From NCBI RefSeq assembly GCF_963665245.1, contig NZ_OY762267.1, positions 1,674,001-1,738,000 of the forward strand: a DNA stretch of 64,000 nt. The letters are read 5' to 3'. Origin of the DNA: an uncultured Paludibaculum sp. (GTDB lineage Bacteria; Acidobacteriota; Terriglobia; Bryobacterales; Bryobacteraceae). The notes under the pieces were generated by a model. It had not been told where the DNA came from and did no database searches. It was given only the letters and a program-made list of their open reading frames with translations. Below, piece after piece: positions 25,544 through 36,000 of this stretch (position 1 is its first letter; each line of letters opens with the position of its first letter). Position numbers and translations under genes: made by a program.

Positions 25544-27619
25544 ATGAATTCCAGACGACTCCTGCTGCTCGGCGCCTGTGCTTCGTCGCTCCTCGCCCAA
25601 ACCGATTGGCCGGTCTACGGCCACGACCCCGGCGCCAGCCGCTTCTCTCCGCTCAACCAAATCAACGTCGACAACGTCAACCGCCTCCAACACACCTGGA
25701 CGTTCCACACCGGCAAACCGGGTTCGGAGGGCATCCCCGTGGTCGTCGGCGGAGTCATGTACGTCACTGCCACCAATGGTGTCTTCGCGCTGGAACCCGA
25801 GACCGGCCGCCAGCTCTGGCACTACGAAGCGGCCCAAGTGGCGCTGCGCGGACTCGCCTACTGGCCCGGCGCAAAGAACACACATCCACGCGTCTTCGTG
25901 GGCGTCAAAGGTGGCATGATCGCTTTGGACGCCCGCACGGGCAGGCCCGCCCCAGGCTTTGCGAACGAGGGACTGCTCGACCTCCGACAGGGCGTTCTGG
26001 GCGACTTGCCGGATGCCAAGATCTCCCTCCAGTCGCCACCGTCCATCTATAGGGACATCGTTATCACCGGCAGCGCGAACGGAGAAGGTTCACCTTCCCA
26101 GGGCGCCTATGGTGACATCCGAGGTTGGGACGCACGCACCGGCAAACTGGTCTGGAGCTTTCACACTGTACCCCGCCCCGGTGAACCAGGCTCGGAAACC
26201 TGGCCTGTGGACGGGTGGAAAAACCGCTCCGGCACCAATGCCTGGGGCTTTATCACCATCGATGTCCCACGCGGTATCGTCTATGTCCCACTCGGATCGC
26301 CTACCTCGGACTTCTACGGAGCCGACCGCCACGGCAACGGCCTATATGGAAACTCTCTGGTCGCGCTCGACGCCGCCACCGGCAAACTGAAGTGGTATCA
26401 GCAGTTAGTCCATCACGATCTATGGGACTTCGACCCCGCCGCTCCGCCCATTCTCTTCGACGCTCGCGTCACCGGCAAAGTCGTGCCCGCCGTGGCCCAA
26501 GTCACCAAGATGGGCCTGCTCTTTGCCTTCGACCGCGTCACCGGCAAGCCACTCTATGGCATGGAGGAACGCCCCGTCCCTCAAACGACGGTCCCTGGTG
26601 AGAAGACGTCCCCGACTCAACCCTTTCCGCTGAAGCCGCCGCCGCTCTCGCGAATCGAATTCGCGAAGAACGAGATTTATAGTCGAACGCCCGAGCACGC
26701 CGGCTTCTGTCGCGATCTCTTCGAGCGCAACCAGATGCGTCCGGTGCCGCTATATACCCCGTTCGAACTCGACAAAAATGTCCTGATGTTCCCCAGTACC
26801 TTGGGCGGAGGATCCTGGGGCGGAGCCTCGGCCAATCCCACCCTCGGCTACCTGTACGTCAATGTGAACAACCTGGGTCAATGGGGCCACATGGAGCGCA
26901 AGGGCGACACCTACATCCGGACTTCGGAATACGGACCCTACGCCCGTTTCTGGAACCGGGATACCCGCATTCCCTGCACCAATCCCCCGTTCGGTGAACT
27001 CGTTGCCATCGATACACATACAGGTGACATCGCCTGGCGCGCGCCGCTCGGCACCGTCCCGGCGCTCGAAGCCTTGGGCGTCCACAATACCGGGGCCCCA
27101 AACCTGGGAGGCAGCATCGCCACTGCCGGGGGCTTGGTCTTTATCGCCGCCACAAATGACAGCCGCTTCCGGGCCTTCGATGCGAAATCCGGCAAGCTCC
27201 TTTGGGAACAGCCGATTGACGCCAACGGCCACACGATTCCAATCACTTACCTGGGCAAGGATGGCAAACAGTACGTCACCATCATGGCCGGAGGCGGGGG
27301 AGGATTCTTTGGCGGCAGCCCGGCCGACAGTGTCATGACATTTGCTTTGGGCAAATCACCGGCCCCAGCGATCCTGGAATCCAAGGTCCAGCCGCAGGTG
27401 CGCAAGACACCGGTTGTCCTACCTGATGGACCCGGCAAAGCGATGATTCAAAAGACCTGCGGAGGGCCTTGCCACACATTGGATACGGTCTTCGGAATGC
27501 GCAGAACCCGCGCTGGCTGGGCGGCCATGGTCGACAACATGATTGCTCGAGGCGCAAACGCAAAAGAGGCCGAAGCAAGGGCGATCGTCGACTATCTCGC
27601 CACCCACTTCGGCCTCTGA
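25544..27619 (+). CDS. PQQ-dependent dehydrogenase with C-terminal cytochrome-c-like domain
   Basis: A 691-residue quinoprotein with a signal peptide (MNSRRLLLLGACASSLLAQ) and the eight-bladed propeller entry TDWPVYGHDPGASRFSPLNQI. It oxidises an alcohol or sugar in the periplasm using PQQ. PQQ-blade motifs include GVFALEPETGRQLWHYE, VALDAATGKLKWYQQLVHHDLWDFD and FRAFDAKSGKLLWEQP. The C-terminal 50 residues form a small haem domain, but its site reads CGGPCH (639-644), a CX3CH motif rather than CXXCH; a Met follows at 652. I used the ATG at 25544, which gives a proper signal peptide, not the upstream open frame. Electrons probably pass to a periplasmic cytochrome. Confidence 0.92.
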   Translation: MNSRRLLLLGACASSLLAQTDWPVYGHDPGASRFSPLNQINVDNVNRLQHTWTFHTGKPGSEGIPVVVGGVMYVTATNGVFALEPETGRQLWHYEAAQVALRGLAYWPGAKNTHPRVFVGVKGGMIALDARTGRPAPGFANEGLLDLRQGVLGDLPDAKISLQSPPSIYRDIVITGSANGEGSPSQGAYGDIRGWDARTGKLVWSFHTVPRPGEPGSETWPVDGWKNRSGTNAWGFITIDVPRGIVYVPLGSPTSDFYGADRHGNGLYGNSLVALDAATGKLKWYQQLVHHDLWDFDPAAPPILFDARVTGKVVPAVAQVTKMGLLFAFDRVTGKPLYGMEERPVPQTTVPGEKTSPTQPFPLKPPPLSRIEFAKNEIYSRTPEHAGFCRDLFERNQMRPVPLYTPFELDKNVLMFPSTLGGGSWGGASANPTLGYLYVNVNNLGQWGHMERKGDTYIRTSEYGPYARFWNRDTRIPCTNPPFGELVAIDTHTGDIAWRAPLGTVPALEALGVHNTGAPNLGGSIATAGGLVFIAATNDSRFRAFDAKSGKLLWEQPIDANGHTIPITYLGKDGKQYVTIMAGGGGGFFGGSPADSVMTFALGKSPAPAILESKVQPQVRKTPVVLPDGPGKAMIQKTCGGPCHTLDTVFGMRRTRAGWAAMVDNMIARGANAKEAEARAIVDYLATHFGL

Positions 27620-27627
27620 ACCAATTG

Positions 27628-29055
27628 TTAGTAGCGGTAGTGGTCGGCCTTGTAGGGCCCTTCCACCGGCACGCCGAGGTACTCGGCCTGCTTCTCGCTC
27701 AGCACCGTCAGCTTCACGCCGATCTTCTCCAGGTGCAGGCGGGCCACTTCTTCGTCGAGGTACTTCGGCAGAACGTAGACGCCGACCTTGTACTCGTCCT
27801 TCTTCTTCCACAGGTCGAGCTGGGCAAGTGTCTGATTCGAAAAGCTGTTGGACATGACGAAGCTGGGGTGGCCGGTCGCGCAGCCCAGGTTCACCAGGCG
27901 GCCTTCGGCCAACATGAAGATCGCGTGGCCGTCGGGGAAGGTGTACTGGTCGACCTGCGGCTTGATGTTCAGCTTCACGACACCCGGGGCGTTGTTCAGC
28001 CGATCAATCTGGATCTCGTTGTCGAAGTGGCCGATGTTGCAAACAATGGCCTGATCCTTCATCTTCGCCATGTGTTCCAGCGTGATGATGTCGCAGTTTC
28101 CGGTGGTGGTGACGTAGATGTCGCCACGGCCCAGCGTGTCTTCCACTGTGGTCACTTCGTAGCCTTCCATCGCGGCCTGCAGCGCGTTGATGGGATCAAT
28201 TTCGGTCACGATCACGCGGGCGCCGAAGCCGCGCAGAGAGTGCGCCGAACCCTTGCCTACGTCGCCGTAGCCGCAAACCACAGCCACTTTGCCGGCAACC
28301 ATGACGTCGGTCGCGCGCTTGATGCCGTCGGAGAGCGACTCGCGGCAACCATAGAGGTTGTCGAACTTCGACTTCGTCACGGAGTCGTTGACGTTGATGG
28401 CCGGAACCAGCAACTTGCCGTCCTGCTGCATCTTATAGAGCCGGTGGACGCCGGTGGTCGTCTCTTCCGAAACGCCCTTCCATTCCTTCACCAGTGCCCG
28501 CCAGCAGGTGGGGTTCTCAGCGTTGACCTTTTTGAGCAGATTCTTGATGACGTCTTCTTCGTGGCTGCCGGAGGGGGTGTTCACCCAGTCGGAGCCGTTC
28601 TCGAGCTCATAACCCTTGTGGATCAGGAGGGTTACGTCACCACCGTCGTCGACGACCAGCTGCGGGCCCAGGCCGCCGGGGTGCAGCACGGCTTTCAGCG
28701 TGCAGTCCCAGTACTCCTCCAAACTCTCGCCTTTCCAGGCATATACGGGCACACCGGCAGCGGCGATCGCTGCGGCGGCATGATCCTGCGTGGAGAAGAT
28801 GTTGCAGGAGGCCCAGCGGACGCTGGCACCGAGGTCGACGAGGGTCTCGATGAGCACCGCCGTCTGGATGGTCATGTGCAGCGAACCGGTCACGCGCACG
28901 CCGGCTAAAGGCTTCTGCGCCGCATACTTGCGGCGAATGGACATGAGGCCGGGCATCTCCGATTCGGCAATGGTGATCTCTTTGCGGCCCCAGTCGGCCA
29001 GGGACATGTCGGCGACTTTGTAGTCGGTCGTGGCAGGTGTAATGGTGGTGCTCAT
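27628..29055 (-). CDS. ahcY: S-adenosylhomocysteine hydrolase
   Basis: A 475-residue SAH hydrolase that converts S-adenosylhomocysteine to homocysteine and adenosine, relieving inhibition of methyltransferases. NAD binding is by [13 protein letters not shown], with the SAM-cycle signatures [16 protein letters not shown] and [19 protein letters not shown]; the C-terminal KADHYRY is the canonical end carrying the cofactor-binding Lys and Tyr. AGGAGAG is 3 bases from the ATG. The gene is divergent from the ArsR-methyltransferase fusion across a 65-base spacer with symmetric half-sites, so expression is probably tied to SAM/SAH levels. Confidence 0.97.
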   Translation of the reverse strand: MSTTITPATTDYKVADMSLADWGRKEITIAESEMPGLMSIRRKYAAQKPLAGVRVTGSLHMTIQTAVLIETLVDLGASVRWASCNIFSTQDHAAAAIAAAGVPVYAWKGESLEEYWDCTLKAVLHPGGLGPQLVVDDGGDVTLLIHKGYELENGSDWVNTPSGSHEEDVIKNLLKKVNAENPTCWRALVKEWKGVSEETTTGVHRLYKMQQDGKLLVPAINVNDSVTKSKFDNLYGCRESLSDGIKRATDVMVAGKVAVVCGYGDVGKGSAHSLRGFGARVIVTEIDPINALQAAMEGYEVTTVEDTLGRGDIYVTTTGNCDIITLEHMAKMKDQAIVCNIGHFDNEIQIDRLNNAPGVVKLNIKPQVDQYTFPDGHAIFMLAEGRLVNLGCATGHPSFVMSNSFSNQTLAQLDLWKKKDEYKVGVYVLPKYLDEEVARLHLEKIGVKLTVLSEKQAEYLGVPVEGPYKADHYRY

Positions 29056-29074
29056 CGACTCTCCTAGAATTTTT

Positions 29075-29107
29075 ATATCGTCATATCGCGATACGTTGAT
29101 ATGATAT
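29075..29107. promoter_or_regulatory. Symmetric operator between ahcY and the ArsR-methyltransferase gene
   Basis: Half-sites ATATC at 29075-29079 and 29083-29087 face GATAT at 29098-29102 and 29103-29107, with CATATC/GATATG a perfect inverted repeat (10-base spacer) and a central TATCGCGATA palindrome at 29084-29093. A minus-strand TATAAA at 29072-29077 is the likely ahcY -10. The layout suits an ArsR-family dimer controlling both genes. Confidence 0.6.
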
Positions 29108-29120
29108 GTGACATCGCACT

Positions 29121-30056
29121 ATGCCGTCAATGCTGAACACGTTCCGATTGCTGTCCGATCCGGGCCGGGTCCGGCTGGTTCTCCTGCTCGCGCAGGAGGA
29201 ACTAACCGTGGCCGAATTGCAGGAAATCCTTTCTACCGGCCAGAGTACGATTTCCAGCCAACTCTCCCAACTGCGCCAGGCCGGACTGGTGGAGGATCGG
29301 CGGATCGGTAAAAGTGTGATGTATCGTTTGACGGAGCCGCGCTCCGACAGCGGCCGGAGATTGTTGGAAGTCCTTCAGGATGGCGCAGTTGAAGTCGCCG
29401 AAGCGGAGCGGGACACGGAAGCGCTCAACCTGGCTTTGAACAAACGGCGCGACCGCATGCGGGCCTACTTCGATGAACTGGCCGGCAAGTTCGGCAAACA
29501 CTACGTCCCGGGGCGGTCGTGGAAGGGGCTCGCCGAGACATTACTGAAACTGATGCCGCCGATGGTGATCGCCGACTTGGGTGCCGGCGAGGGCACTTTT
29601 TCCCAATTACTAGCCCAGCGCGCGGAGCGCGTGATTGCGGTCGACAACTCCGAGAAAATGGTCGAATTTGGCGCCGATCTCGCCGCGAAGAATCGCATCG
29701 GAAACCTCGAGTACCGGCGCGGTGACATGGAGAAGCTGCCCATCGATGACGCCTCGGTCGACCTCGCCTTCTTCAGCCAATCGCTCCACCATGCTCAGCA
29801 CCCTGACCGGGCCGTCAAGGAAGCGTTCCGGATTCTGCGCCCCGGCGGGCGGATTGCCGTCCTCGATCTCATGAAGCATCATTTTGAGGAGGCGCGGGAA
29901 CTGTATGCCGACCTCTGGTTGGGTTTCGCCGAAGTGGACCTGGTGGGCTTCCTCAAGAAGGCAGGCTTCGAGGCCATCGAGTCGACGGTCGTACACAAAG
30001 AAGAACAGGCTCCCTATTTCGAGACGCTGTTAGTGGTGGGCAACAAGCACCGCTAG
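29121..30056 (+). CDS. ArsR-family regulator fused to a SAM-dependent methyltransferase
   Basis: A 311-residue fusion. Residues 1-80 are an ArsR winged helix (LLSDPGRVRLVLLLAQEELTVAELQEILSTGQSTISSQLSQLRQAGLVEDRR), without the metal-binding CxC of ArsR/SmtB. After a linker, residues about 145-290 are a class I methyltransferase with VIADLGAGEGTFS (SAM loop), VDNSEKM, and LAFFSQSLHHAQHPDRAVKEAFRILRPGGRIAVLDL. The fold resembles UbiE/COQ5 enzymes. Because it is next to ahcY, the C-terminal domain may be a SAM/SAH sensor that sets operator binding, as for SahR-type regulators of the methyl cycle; catalysis is unproven. Confidence 0.93.
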   Translation: MPSMLNTFRLLSDPGRVRLVLLLAQEELTVAELQEILSTGQSTISSQLSQLRQAGLVEDRRIGKSVMYRLTEPRSDSGRRLLEVLQDGAVEVAEAERDTEALNLALNKRRDRMRAYFDELAGKFGKHYVPGRSWKGLAETLLKLMPPMVIADLGAGEGTFSQLLAQRAERVIAVDNSEKMVEFGADLAAKNRIGNLEYRRGDMEKLPIDDASVDLAFFSQSLHHAQHPDRAVKEAFRILRPGGRIAVLDLMKHHFEEARELYADLWLGFAEVDLVGFLKKAGFEAIESTVVHKEEQAPYFETLLVVGNKHR

Positions 30057-31771
30057 TTCGCAGGTTCCTTGAGTTTGATGAGGCGATCGACTTCCTTAGC
30101 TGTGTGACGGGTAACCTGGCCGTTGGGCCAGCGGATCGTTAGCACCGCCTGCGTGGCTGCGCCGAGGCCGAAGTTCAGACGGAGATCGTTATGCGATGTG
30201 AAGCTCGACTGGGACAGGACAGCCTGGGTCTGTTTGCGATCTCCGTATTCCACGGTGACCTGGGCGCCGATCGCCGCACGGTTTGAGACAGTCCCCTCCA
30301 GCTGCACCTTCAACCAGTGATTGCTGGATTTCAGGTCGTTGCGATAGAGTGCCGGCGTTTCGTTACGATTCCACACGACTACATCCAGGTCGCCGTCGTT
30401 GTCGAAGTCGCCGAAGGCGGCTCCGCGGGACGAGTGCATCTCGTCCATGGCCGGGCCGGCCTGGGCGGAAAACAACTGCTCGAAGCGGCCGCCACCAAGG
30501 TTGCGAAAGAGCAGGGGCGGCATGCGCGAGGGGTAGGCGGGCAGATCGCGTTCGGTATCGGGGTAGACGTTGCCAGTGACCAGAAACAGGTCGGGCAGTC
30601 CGTCGTTGTCGAGGTCGGGCATTCCGGCGCCCCAGGCGATAAAACGGGTTTCCACGCCAATTCCGGACGATTGTGTAACGTCCTTGTACTGTCCTTTGCC
30701 CAGACCTTCATAAAGGATATGAGTGTCGTCGGCGAAGTGGGTCTTGAAGATGTCCAGGACTCCATCGGTGTTGAAGTCGCCGATGACGAGCCCCATGCCT
30801 GCCTGTTCCATGCCGTCATCGTTGAGAGCGATGCCTCGTTCGATGCCTTCTTCTGAGAACGTCCCGTCGTGGCTGTTGCGGAAAAAGAGCGAGGGGGTCG
30901 AGTCGCAGGCAAGGTAGATGTCGGGCCAACCGTCCCCGTCGAGGTCGGTTGAAATGGCTGTCAACCCAAAGGACGAACGGGCGCTGCCGACCCCGGAGCG
31001 CTTGCTCACATCTTCGAACGTTCCATCGGGTTTCTGGTGGTAGAGAAACTGGCGACCGGTCTTGAGGCCGCGCGGTCCGCACGGCGTGAGGACGCCTTTC
31101 CAGTTGCAGGAGGCGCTCTGACCGGGTTTGGGGATCTTGGGCAGATCGAAGTCTATATAGGTCGCGACGAAAAGGTCGAGGCGGCCGTCACGATCGTAGT
31201 CGAGCCAGGTGGCTCCGGAGTACCAATAAGGGTAGGCGGCCTCGGCGATCAATCCGACCTTGCGCGCAAGGTCGGTGAAGGTGCCGTCGTGATTGTTGCG
31301 ATAGAGGGCGTTCTCACCCCAGTAGGTGACGAACAGATCGAGATAGCCGTCGTTGTCGTAGTCGGCGACGGCGACACCTTGGCCCCAACCGGCGCGGCTC
31401 ACCCCGGACTTCTCTGTGACGTCCGTGAACGTGCCGTCCTTGTTGTTGTGGTACAGATGATTGCCGGAATCGGGCGGCGGGGTCCCGAAACGAGTCCCCC
31501 CGGCGAAGAAGATGTCCGGGTAGCCGTCATTGTCGTAGTCGAAGAAAGCGACGCCGCCGGAGGAGGTCTCGGAGACGTACTGCACATCGCGTTCGGCGCC
31601 ATATATAAGGACGTGGTTCAAGCCAGCCTTGGCAGCGACATTGACGAGGGAGGAAGGCCAGGGCTTGCCGGAGAGTTTGGGCCGGGGCTGCGGCTTGATG
31701 CCGCGCGAGGCCATGCCTTGAGGCAGCAGCGGCACGGCGGAGAGAAGGAAGACGGCGGCCAGAAGTCTCAT
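30053..31771 (-). CDS. Secreted FG-GAP/ASPIC-UnbV (CRTAC1-like) protein
   Basis: A 572-residue protein with a signal peptide (MRLLAAVFLLSAVPLLPQG). Many Asp-rich FG-GAP/VCBS repeats of the form FFDYDNDGYPDIF, ADYDNDGYLDLF, DYDRDGRLDLF and FGDFDNDGDLDVV form a beta-propeller with calcium-binding loops. The C-terminal ASPIC/UnbV region (VLTIRWPNGQVTRHTAKEVDRLIKLKEP) is intact. Such proteins are abundant in Acidobacteria and are probably surface or extracellular, binding carbohydrate or protein partners. It shares the ATGA overlap with the TPR gene upstream, and its last 4 bases overlap the convergent methyltransferase gene. Confidence 0.92.
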   Translation of the reverse strand: MRLLAAVFLLSAVPLLPQGMASRGIKPQPRPKLSGKPWPSSLVNVAAKAGLNHVLIYGAERDVQYVSETSSGGVAFFDYDNDGYPDIFFAGGTRFGTPPPDSGNHLYHNNKDGTFTDVTEKSGVSRAGWGQGVAVADYDNDGYLDLFVTYWGENALYRNNHDGTFTDLARKVGLIAEAAYPYWYSGATWLDYDRDGRLDLFVATYIDFDLPKIPKPGQSASCNWKGVLTPCGPRGLKTGRQFLYHQKPDGTFEDVSKRSGVGSARSSFGLTAISTDLDGDGWPDIYLACDSTPSLFFRNSHDGTFSEEGIERGIALNDDGMEQAGMGLVIGDFNTDGVLDIFKTHFADDTHILYEGLGKGQYKDVTQSSGIGVETRFIAWGAGMPDLDNDGLPDLFLVTGNVYPDTERDLPAYPSRMPPLLFRNLGGGRFEQLFSAQAGPAMDEMHSSRGAAFGDFDNDGDLDVVVWNRNETPALYRNDLKSSNHWLKVQLEGTVSNRAAIGAQVTVEYGDRKQTQAVLSQSSFTSHNDLRLNFGLGAATQAVLTIRWPNGQVTRHTAKEVDRLIKLKEPAN

Positions 31772-32889
31772 TTTTCGCGGGGGGTGGGCTCTTGCTGCAT
31801 GAGCGAGTCGGACTCCACTCGCTGGCGGGATTTCTCAATCACCTCGGCCTTGAGGCGGCGGACCTCGTCAAATTCCTTCTTGGCCTCAGCCTGGCGACCA
31901 AGGGCTTGGTAGGTGCGGCCCAGCAGCAAGCGGATGGCTTCCTGGTCGGGCAGCATGCGGCGCGCCTCTTCGAGATACTTCAGAGCGAGGGGGTAGTGCT
32001 TGGCGTTGAGTTCGATGCGGCCCAACTGGTAGAGGGGATCGGGATAGTTGGCGCGCAAGGAGACGGCTTTTTTGAGCATAGTGATGCCCTCGGGCGTGCG
32101 GCCATTGCGATCGTACAAAACACCCAACTGGTAGGTCGATTCCGAATCGGAGGGACTGATCTTCAGCGCTCGTTCGAACAGGTTGATGGCTTCGTCGTCT
32201 TTGCGCGCCAGCAGGTTCAGACGCCCCAGCGCCGCCAGAGCGGGCGCCATATTCGGATTGGCGGCAACCACGGACTCAAACAAGGCGCGGGCTTCGTCGT
32301 ACCGGCCCCGGCGGTATTCGATGAGGCCTTCAATAAGTTTGGCCTGGGTGGGATCGCCTTCCGAGCGGGCGAGGAGTTCGGCGGCGCGGTCGGCATTGCC
32401 GGCGCGCACTTGTGCGTAGGCCAGGGCATAGAGGATGCTGCGGTCCTTATCGTTCTCTTTGTACGAAGTTTCGAGTTCGGCAAGCGCAGCCGTCAGCTCG
32501 CCAGTTTCGACGAGACAGAGTCCGAGTAGCTGATGGGCACGTGCTTCTCGAGGGTAGGAACGCAGGAAGATGCGCAGGTGGTCAGCGGCTTTCGAGTATT
32601 GCTGGAGCCGGCCCAGGGAGACGGCGATGTTGAAGTGGACGGGGACCAAGGAGGGATTGGCCTTCAGGGCCTTCTCGTAGAGGGCAACGGCGTCGGCAAA
32701 TTGCTCACGGCGGGCGTGGACGGCGGCCAGGTTGGAGAGAGCCTCAGCGGAGTTGGGATTGGTCTTGAGGAACTCGCGGAAGAGCTGTTCGGCGCGCGCC
32801 AGATCACCGGCCTGAAATGCCTGCCGGCCGCTGTCCAGCAGTTGTTGCGGGACAGCGGCCAGCAAGAGTGTGAACCATACACTGAGCAT
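31768..32889 (-). CDS. TPR-repeat lipoprotein/secreted protein
   Basis: A 373-residue tetratricopeptide protein with a short N-terminal signal (MLSVWFTLLLAAVPQQLLDSG). Around nine TPR units are visible, e.g. GDLARAEQLFREFLKTNPNSAEALSNLA, ADAVALYEKALKANPSLVPVHFNIAVSLG and NLFERALKISPSDSESTYQLG. TPR proteins here precede FG-GAP/ASPIC partners; its stop overlaps the following CRTAC1-like start as ATGA, so the two are translated together and probably interact. A minus-strand TATACT about 13 bases before the ATG suggests a near-leaderless mRNA. Confidence 0.92.
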   Translation of the reverse strand: MLSVWFTLLLAAVPQQLLDSGRQAFQAGDLARAEQLFREFLKTNPNSAEALSNLAAVHARREQFADAVALYEKALKANPSLVPVHFNIAVSLGRLQQYSKAADHLRIFLRSYPREARAHQLLGLCLVETGELTAALAELETSYKENDKDRSILYALAYAQVRAGNADRAAELLARSEGDPTQAKLIEGLIEYRRGRYDEARALFESVVAANPNMAPALAALGRLNLLARKDDEAINLFERALKISPSDSESTYQLGVLYDRNGRTPEGITMLKKAVSLRANYPDPLYQLGRIELNAKHYPLALKYLEEARRMLPDQEAIRLLLGRTYQALGRQAEAKKEFDEVRRLKAEVIEKSRQRVESDSLMQQEPTPREK

Positions 32890-32953
32890 TAGCTCGCCCA
32901 GTATAGCCTCGAAGAGGCGGGAAGTTCCAATTGGTTGGCGGAGTTCATGCAGT

Positions 32954-32988
32954 AAGTAGCCATCAGCTTTCGGCGGTCAGCTGTCAAC
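32954..32988. repeat. Copy of the dispersed AGCCATCAGCTTTC repeat
   Basis: A 35-base segment starting AAGTAGCCATCAGCTTTC that matches 20416-20450 with a few transitions and lies in the 147-base gap between the TPR gene and a receptor gene. Related fragments (GCTGATCGCTGACCG) follow at about 33003-33018. Confidence 0.45.
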
Positions 32989-33036
32989 TCGGGGATTGCC
33001 GGGCTGATCGCTGACCGCGGATCACTGACTGCTCTT

Positions 33037-36000
33037 CTAGAAGTAGAACTTCGCGGCGAGCTGGATGCGGCGGGGATCTAGGGTTCCGGTGACGGCACCG
33101 AAGCCGAAGCGGCCGCCCGTGCCACCAAGAGCCGTAGGCAAGTTGATGAGCTTGCCGGCGGAATTGAAGGTGGCGCTCCTGTTGTAGTCGTTAAACTCCG
33201 GATGGTTCGGTGCATTGAACATCTCGCAGCGGAGTTGGAGGCGCATGGACTCATGGATGGGGATGTTCTTGAAGATTGAGACATCCCAGTTGGTCCAGGT
33301 AGGCTGCCGGACGGGGTAACGGGAGGAGTCGAAGCCTTGACTACCCTTGATTGTGGGCAAGGCGAGGACAGACCCGTCGATGTACTGGTTGAGGCTCTTG
33401 GGATAGGACGGCGAGGCGGTGTAAACGACTCGAGGTCCAACATCAGTAGAACCGGTGTAGCGTTCGTTCAGGTTACCGACACCATCAATGGAGAAGGTGA
33501 TGTTGTTGGGAGCGCCAGTCTGCATGGTGGTGATGCCGGAAATCTGCCATTCGTTGGTGAAGAACTTGCCGACCTTGGCGAAGCCGCTGGTGCCTTTGAT
33601 GAACTTGGGCAGATTGTACACATAGTTCAACACCAGCACGTGCGTACGGTCATTGTTGAGGGGGGCATAGTCCGCCGTCCGGAAGTTGAACGGAGTGATG
33701 GTCGTATAGTCGTCGTTGGTGGTGCCCATGGCCTTCGACCACGTGTAGGCGACACCAAAGGTGAAGTCGTTGCCGAGGCGGCGATTGGCCGACATCTGCA
33801 TCGCGTGGTAGTTGGAGTTCGCGCCAAAACCGTAGGCGATTGCATTGCCGTAGCCCTGATAGCCCCGGTAGAAGTTCGGCGCATTGGTAGTGGTGCCGTC
33901 ATAGAGCGGCGTCTTCAGCGGGTCCTGGTTTTGAGGTGCCCAAGCTGAGCCCAGCGGGAGGGCGTTCTGGTTCAACCGATAGAGCAGGTGGTTGGACGAC
34001 GACCCGACGTAGGCGATATCGAACAGGATGTTGTAAGGAAGTTCCCGTTGGATGGTGAAGTTCCAGTTGTAGGTGGTGGGAATGTTGCCGGACTTATCGA
34101 AGCCATTCACGTTGCCGGGGAAGAAGATGCCGGCCGAAGCGGCGGGAATGGAAGCCAGGTTTCCGTAGTAGAACTTAGGCGTGGCGATGGAGGGCGGGTT
34201 GACCAGCATGTCGAAGATGGGATTACCCTGGAGGCGGTCGTAGAAGACACCGCCGCCGGCGCGAAGCACCGTCTTGTTCATGAGCCGATAGGCGAGGCCT
34301 ACGCGCGGGGCGTATTGCAGGCCGCGGCCGTCGAGCAGGCCCTTCGGATAGTTCTGACCGGCCAAGCCCATGCCGTTGGCATAGACACCGTTCACGAAGC
34401 CCTTTCCAGTATTCACGAGTGACCCGATGAGGGCAGCAGGTCCCGTCTCGCCGGTGATGGGATTGACGGAGATCCTGGCCCCGCTGCTGTTGAGTGCGGC
34501 TGTGCGCAGCACGCCCGCGGCAGTAGGATCCCAGAGGTTCCGGTTCCAGGACGACGTCTGAAGCGCATCGTCGTACTGGGGCTGAATGTAGTAGAAGCGG
34601 ATGCCGTATTCCAGGGTCAACTTCGAATTTACCTTCCAGTTGTCCTGGACATACCACTCGACGTTCAAGGAGCGGTATTGGCCATTCAGCACCTTGTTGG
34701 ACTGCTGCAAATTGTTGTAATTGCCCAACAGCGCATTGGACCAGGACCAGTTCGTGTCACCAGGGTTGTTCACGTCCCGGTTGAAGTTGATGTAGCCGTT
34801 GACGGAGTTGGTGGACGTCTGATCCTTGGCGCTCTTATTGATATAGATGCCAGTCTTGATGGTGTGTGATCCCCACACTTTGGCGACGCTGTCCGTGATG
34901 TCGTAGGTGTGGTTGTAGTTCGAGAACGGAGTACCGGTGAAGTTGATACTCGGCGAATTCGGAACGTCCCACTGCCAGTTCTGAACGAGGTTCAGGGTGT
35001 CGGCGGTGGGATACGGCATCTTGTAGGACAGGTTGAGCTTCCCGCGGTCGAACGCGTTGTCCAACGGGAAGATGTGCAGGACGTTCTTGGACGAGCCGAA
35101 GAGAAACTCGTTGGTGAGCGTTGGATTGATGATGGTGGTGACGTTCGAAACGAACGACCAGCCTGGCGCGCCGAAGCTCATGGGGCCGAAGGGGATGTTG
35201 TACTGCGCGTTCCACTGGCCGTAGGCCATGCTGGTTTCGTCTTTGTTGTTGATGTAGCGCGCATAGACCTTCCACTTGTCGCTGATGTTATAGTCGCCGC
35301 GATAGATGTCTTCGCGACGCGGATACTTGTTGGAGGCTTGCGACTGGTAGTTGAAAGAGTTGTCGACACCCAACGCGTTGGGCGACGGATAGAAGTTGAG
35401 GATTTTGACGCCGTCGGCATTCAGGCGGCTGGCCGGAATCTGGTTGTTGGGGAACTGGGTACCGCCGTTGGCGGGATCCTTGATCACAAGCGCAGCGCCG
35501 CCAGCGTCGTGTGATTGGGAGAAGTCGCCCTGGCGCTCGAGAGCCGTCGGGACGGTGACATTGGAGAGATTGTTCGGAACCAACTGGTTCTGCCACTCAA
35601 TGCCAACAAAGAAGAAGAACTTTTCTTTGTCCTTGTTGAATTTGCCGGGGATGTAGGCGGGGCCGCCGATGTTGAAGCCAGCAAAGTTGTAGCGGTAGAA
35701 AGGCCGGGCGCGGTTGTCGATATTGTTGCGCCAGGTGTTGGCGTTCAAGCCCTCATGGCGGTGGAAGCCGTAGCCCGTGCCATGGAACTGTTGCGTGCCG
35801 CTCTTGGTGACGACCTGGATCTGCGCGCCGGAAGCGCGACCGAACTCGGCGCCTTGCGAGTTCGTGACGATCTTCATGTCGGCAATCATGTCCATGTTGG
35901 TCGACGCCAGTGTGCCGCCGTTGGACCCGGTATCCATGTTGGTGACGCCATCGAGCGTGAAGTTATTCTGGTTGTTGCGATTGCCATTCGCGGCGATGGC

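Noticed and set aside
27469..28908. 479-codon plus-strand open frame
   Set aside because: Antisense to ahcY, one of the most securely identified genes here.
29056..29120. SAM or SAH riboswitch upstream of ahcY
   Set aside because: The spacer is too short and its symmetric half-sites fit a DNA operator better than a known aptamer.
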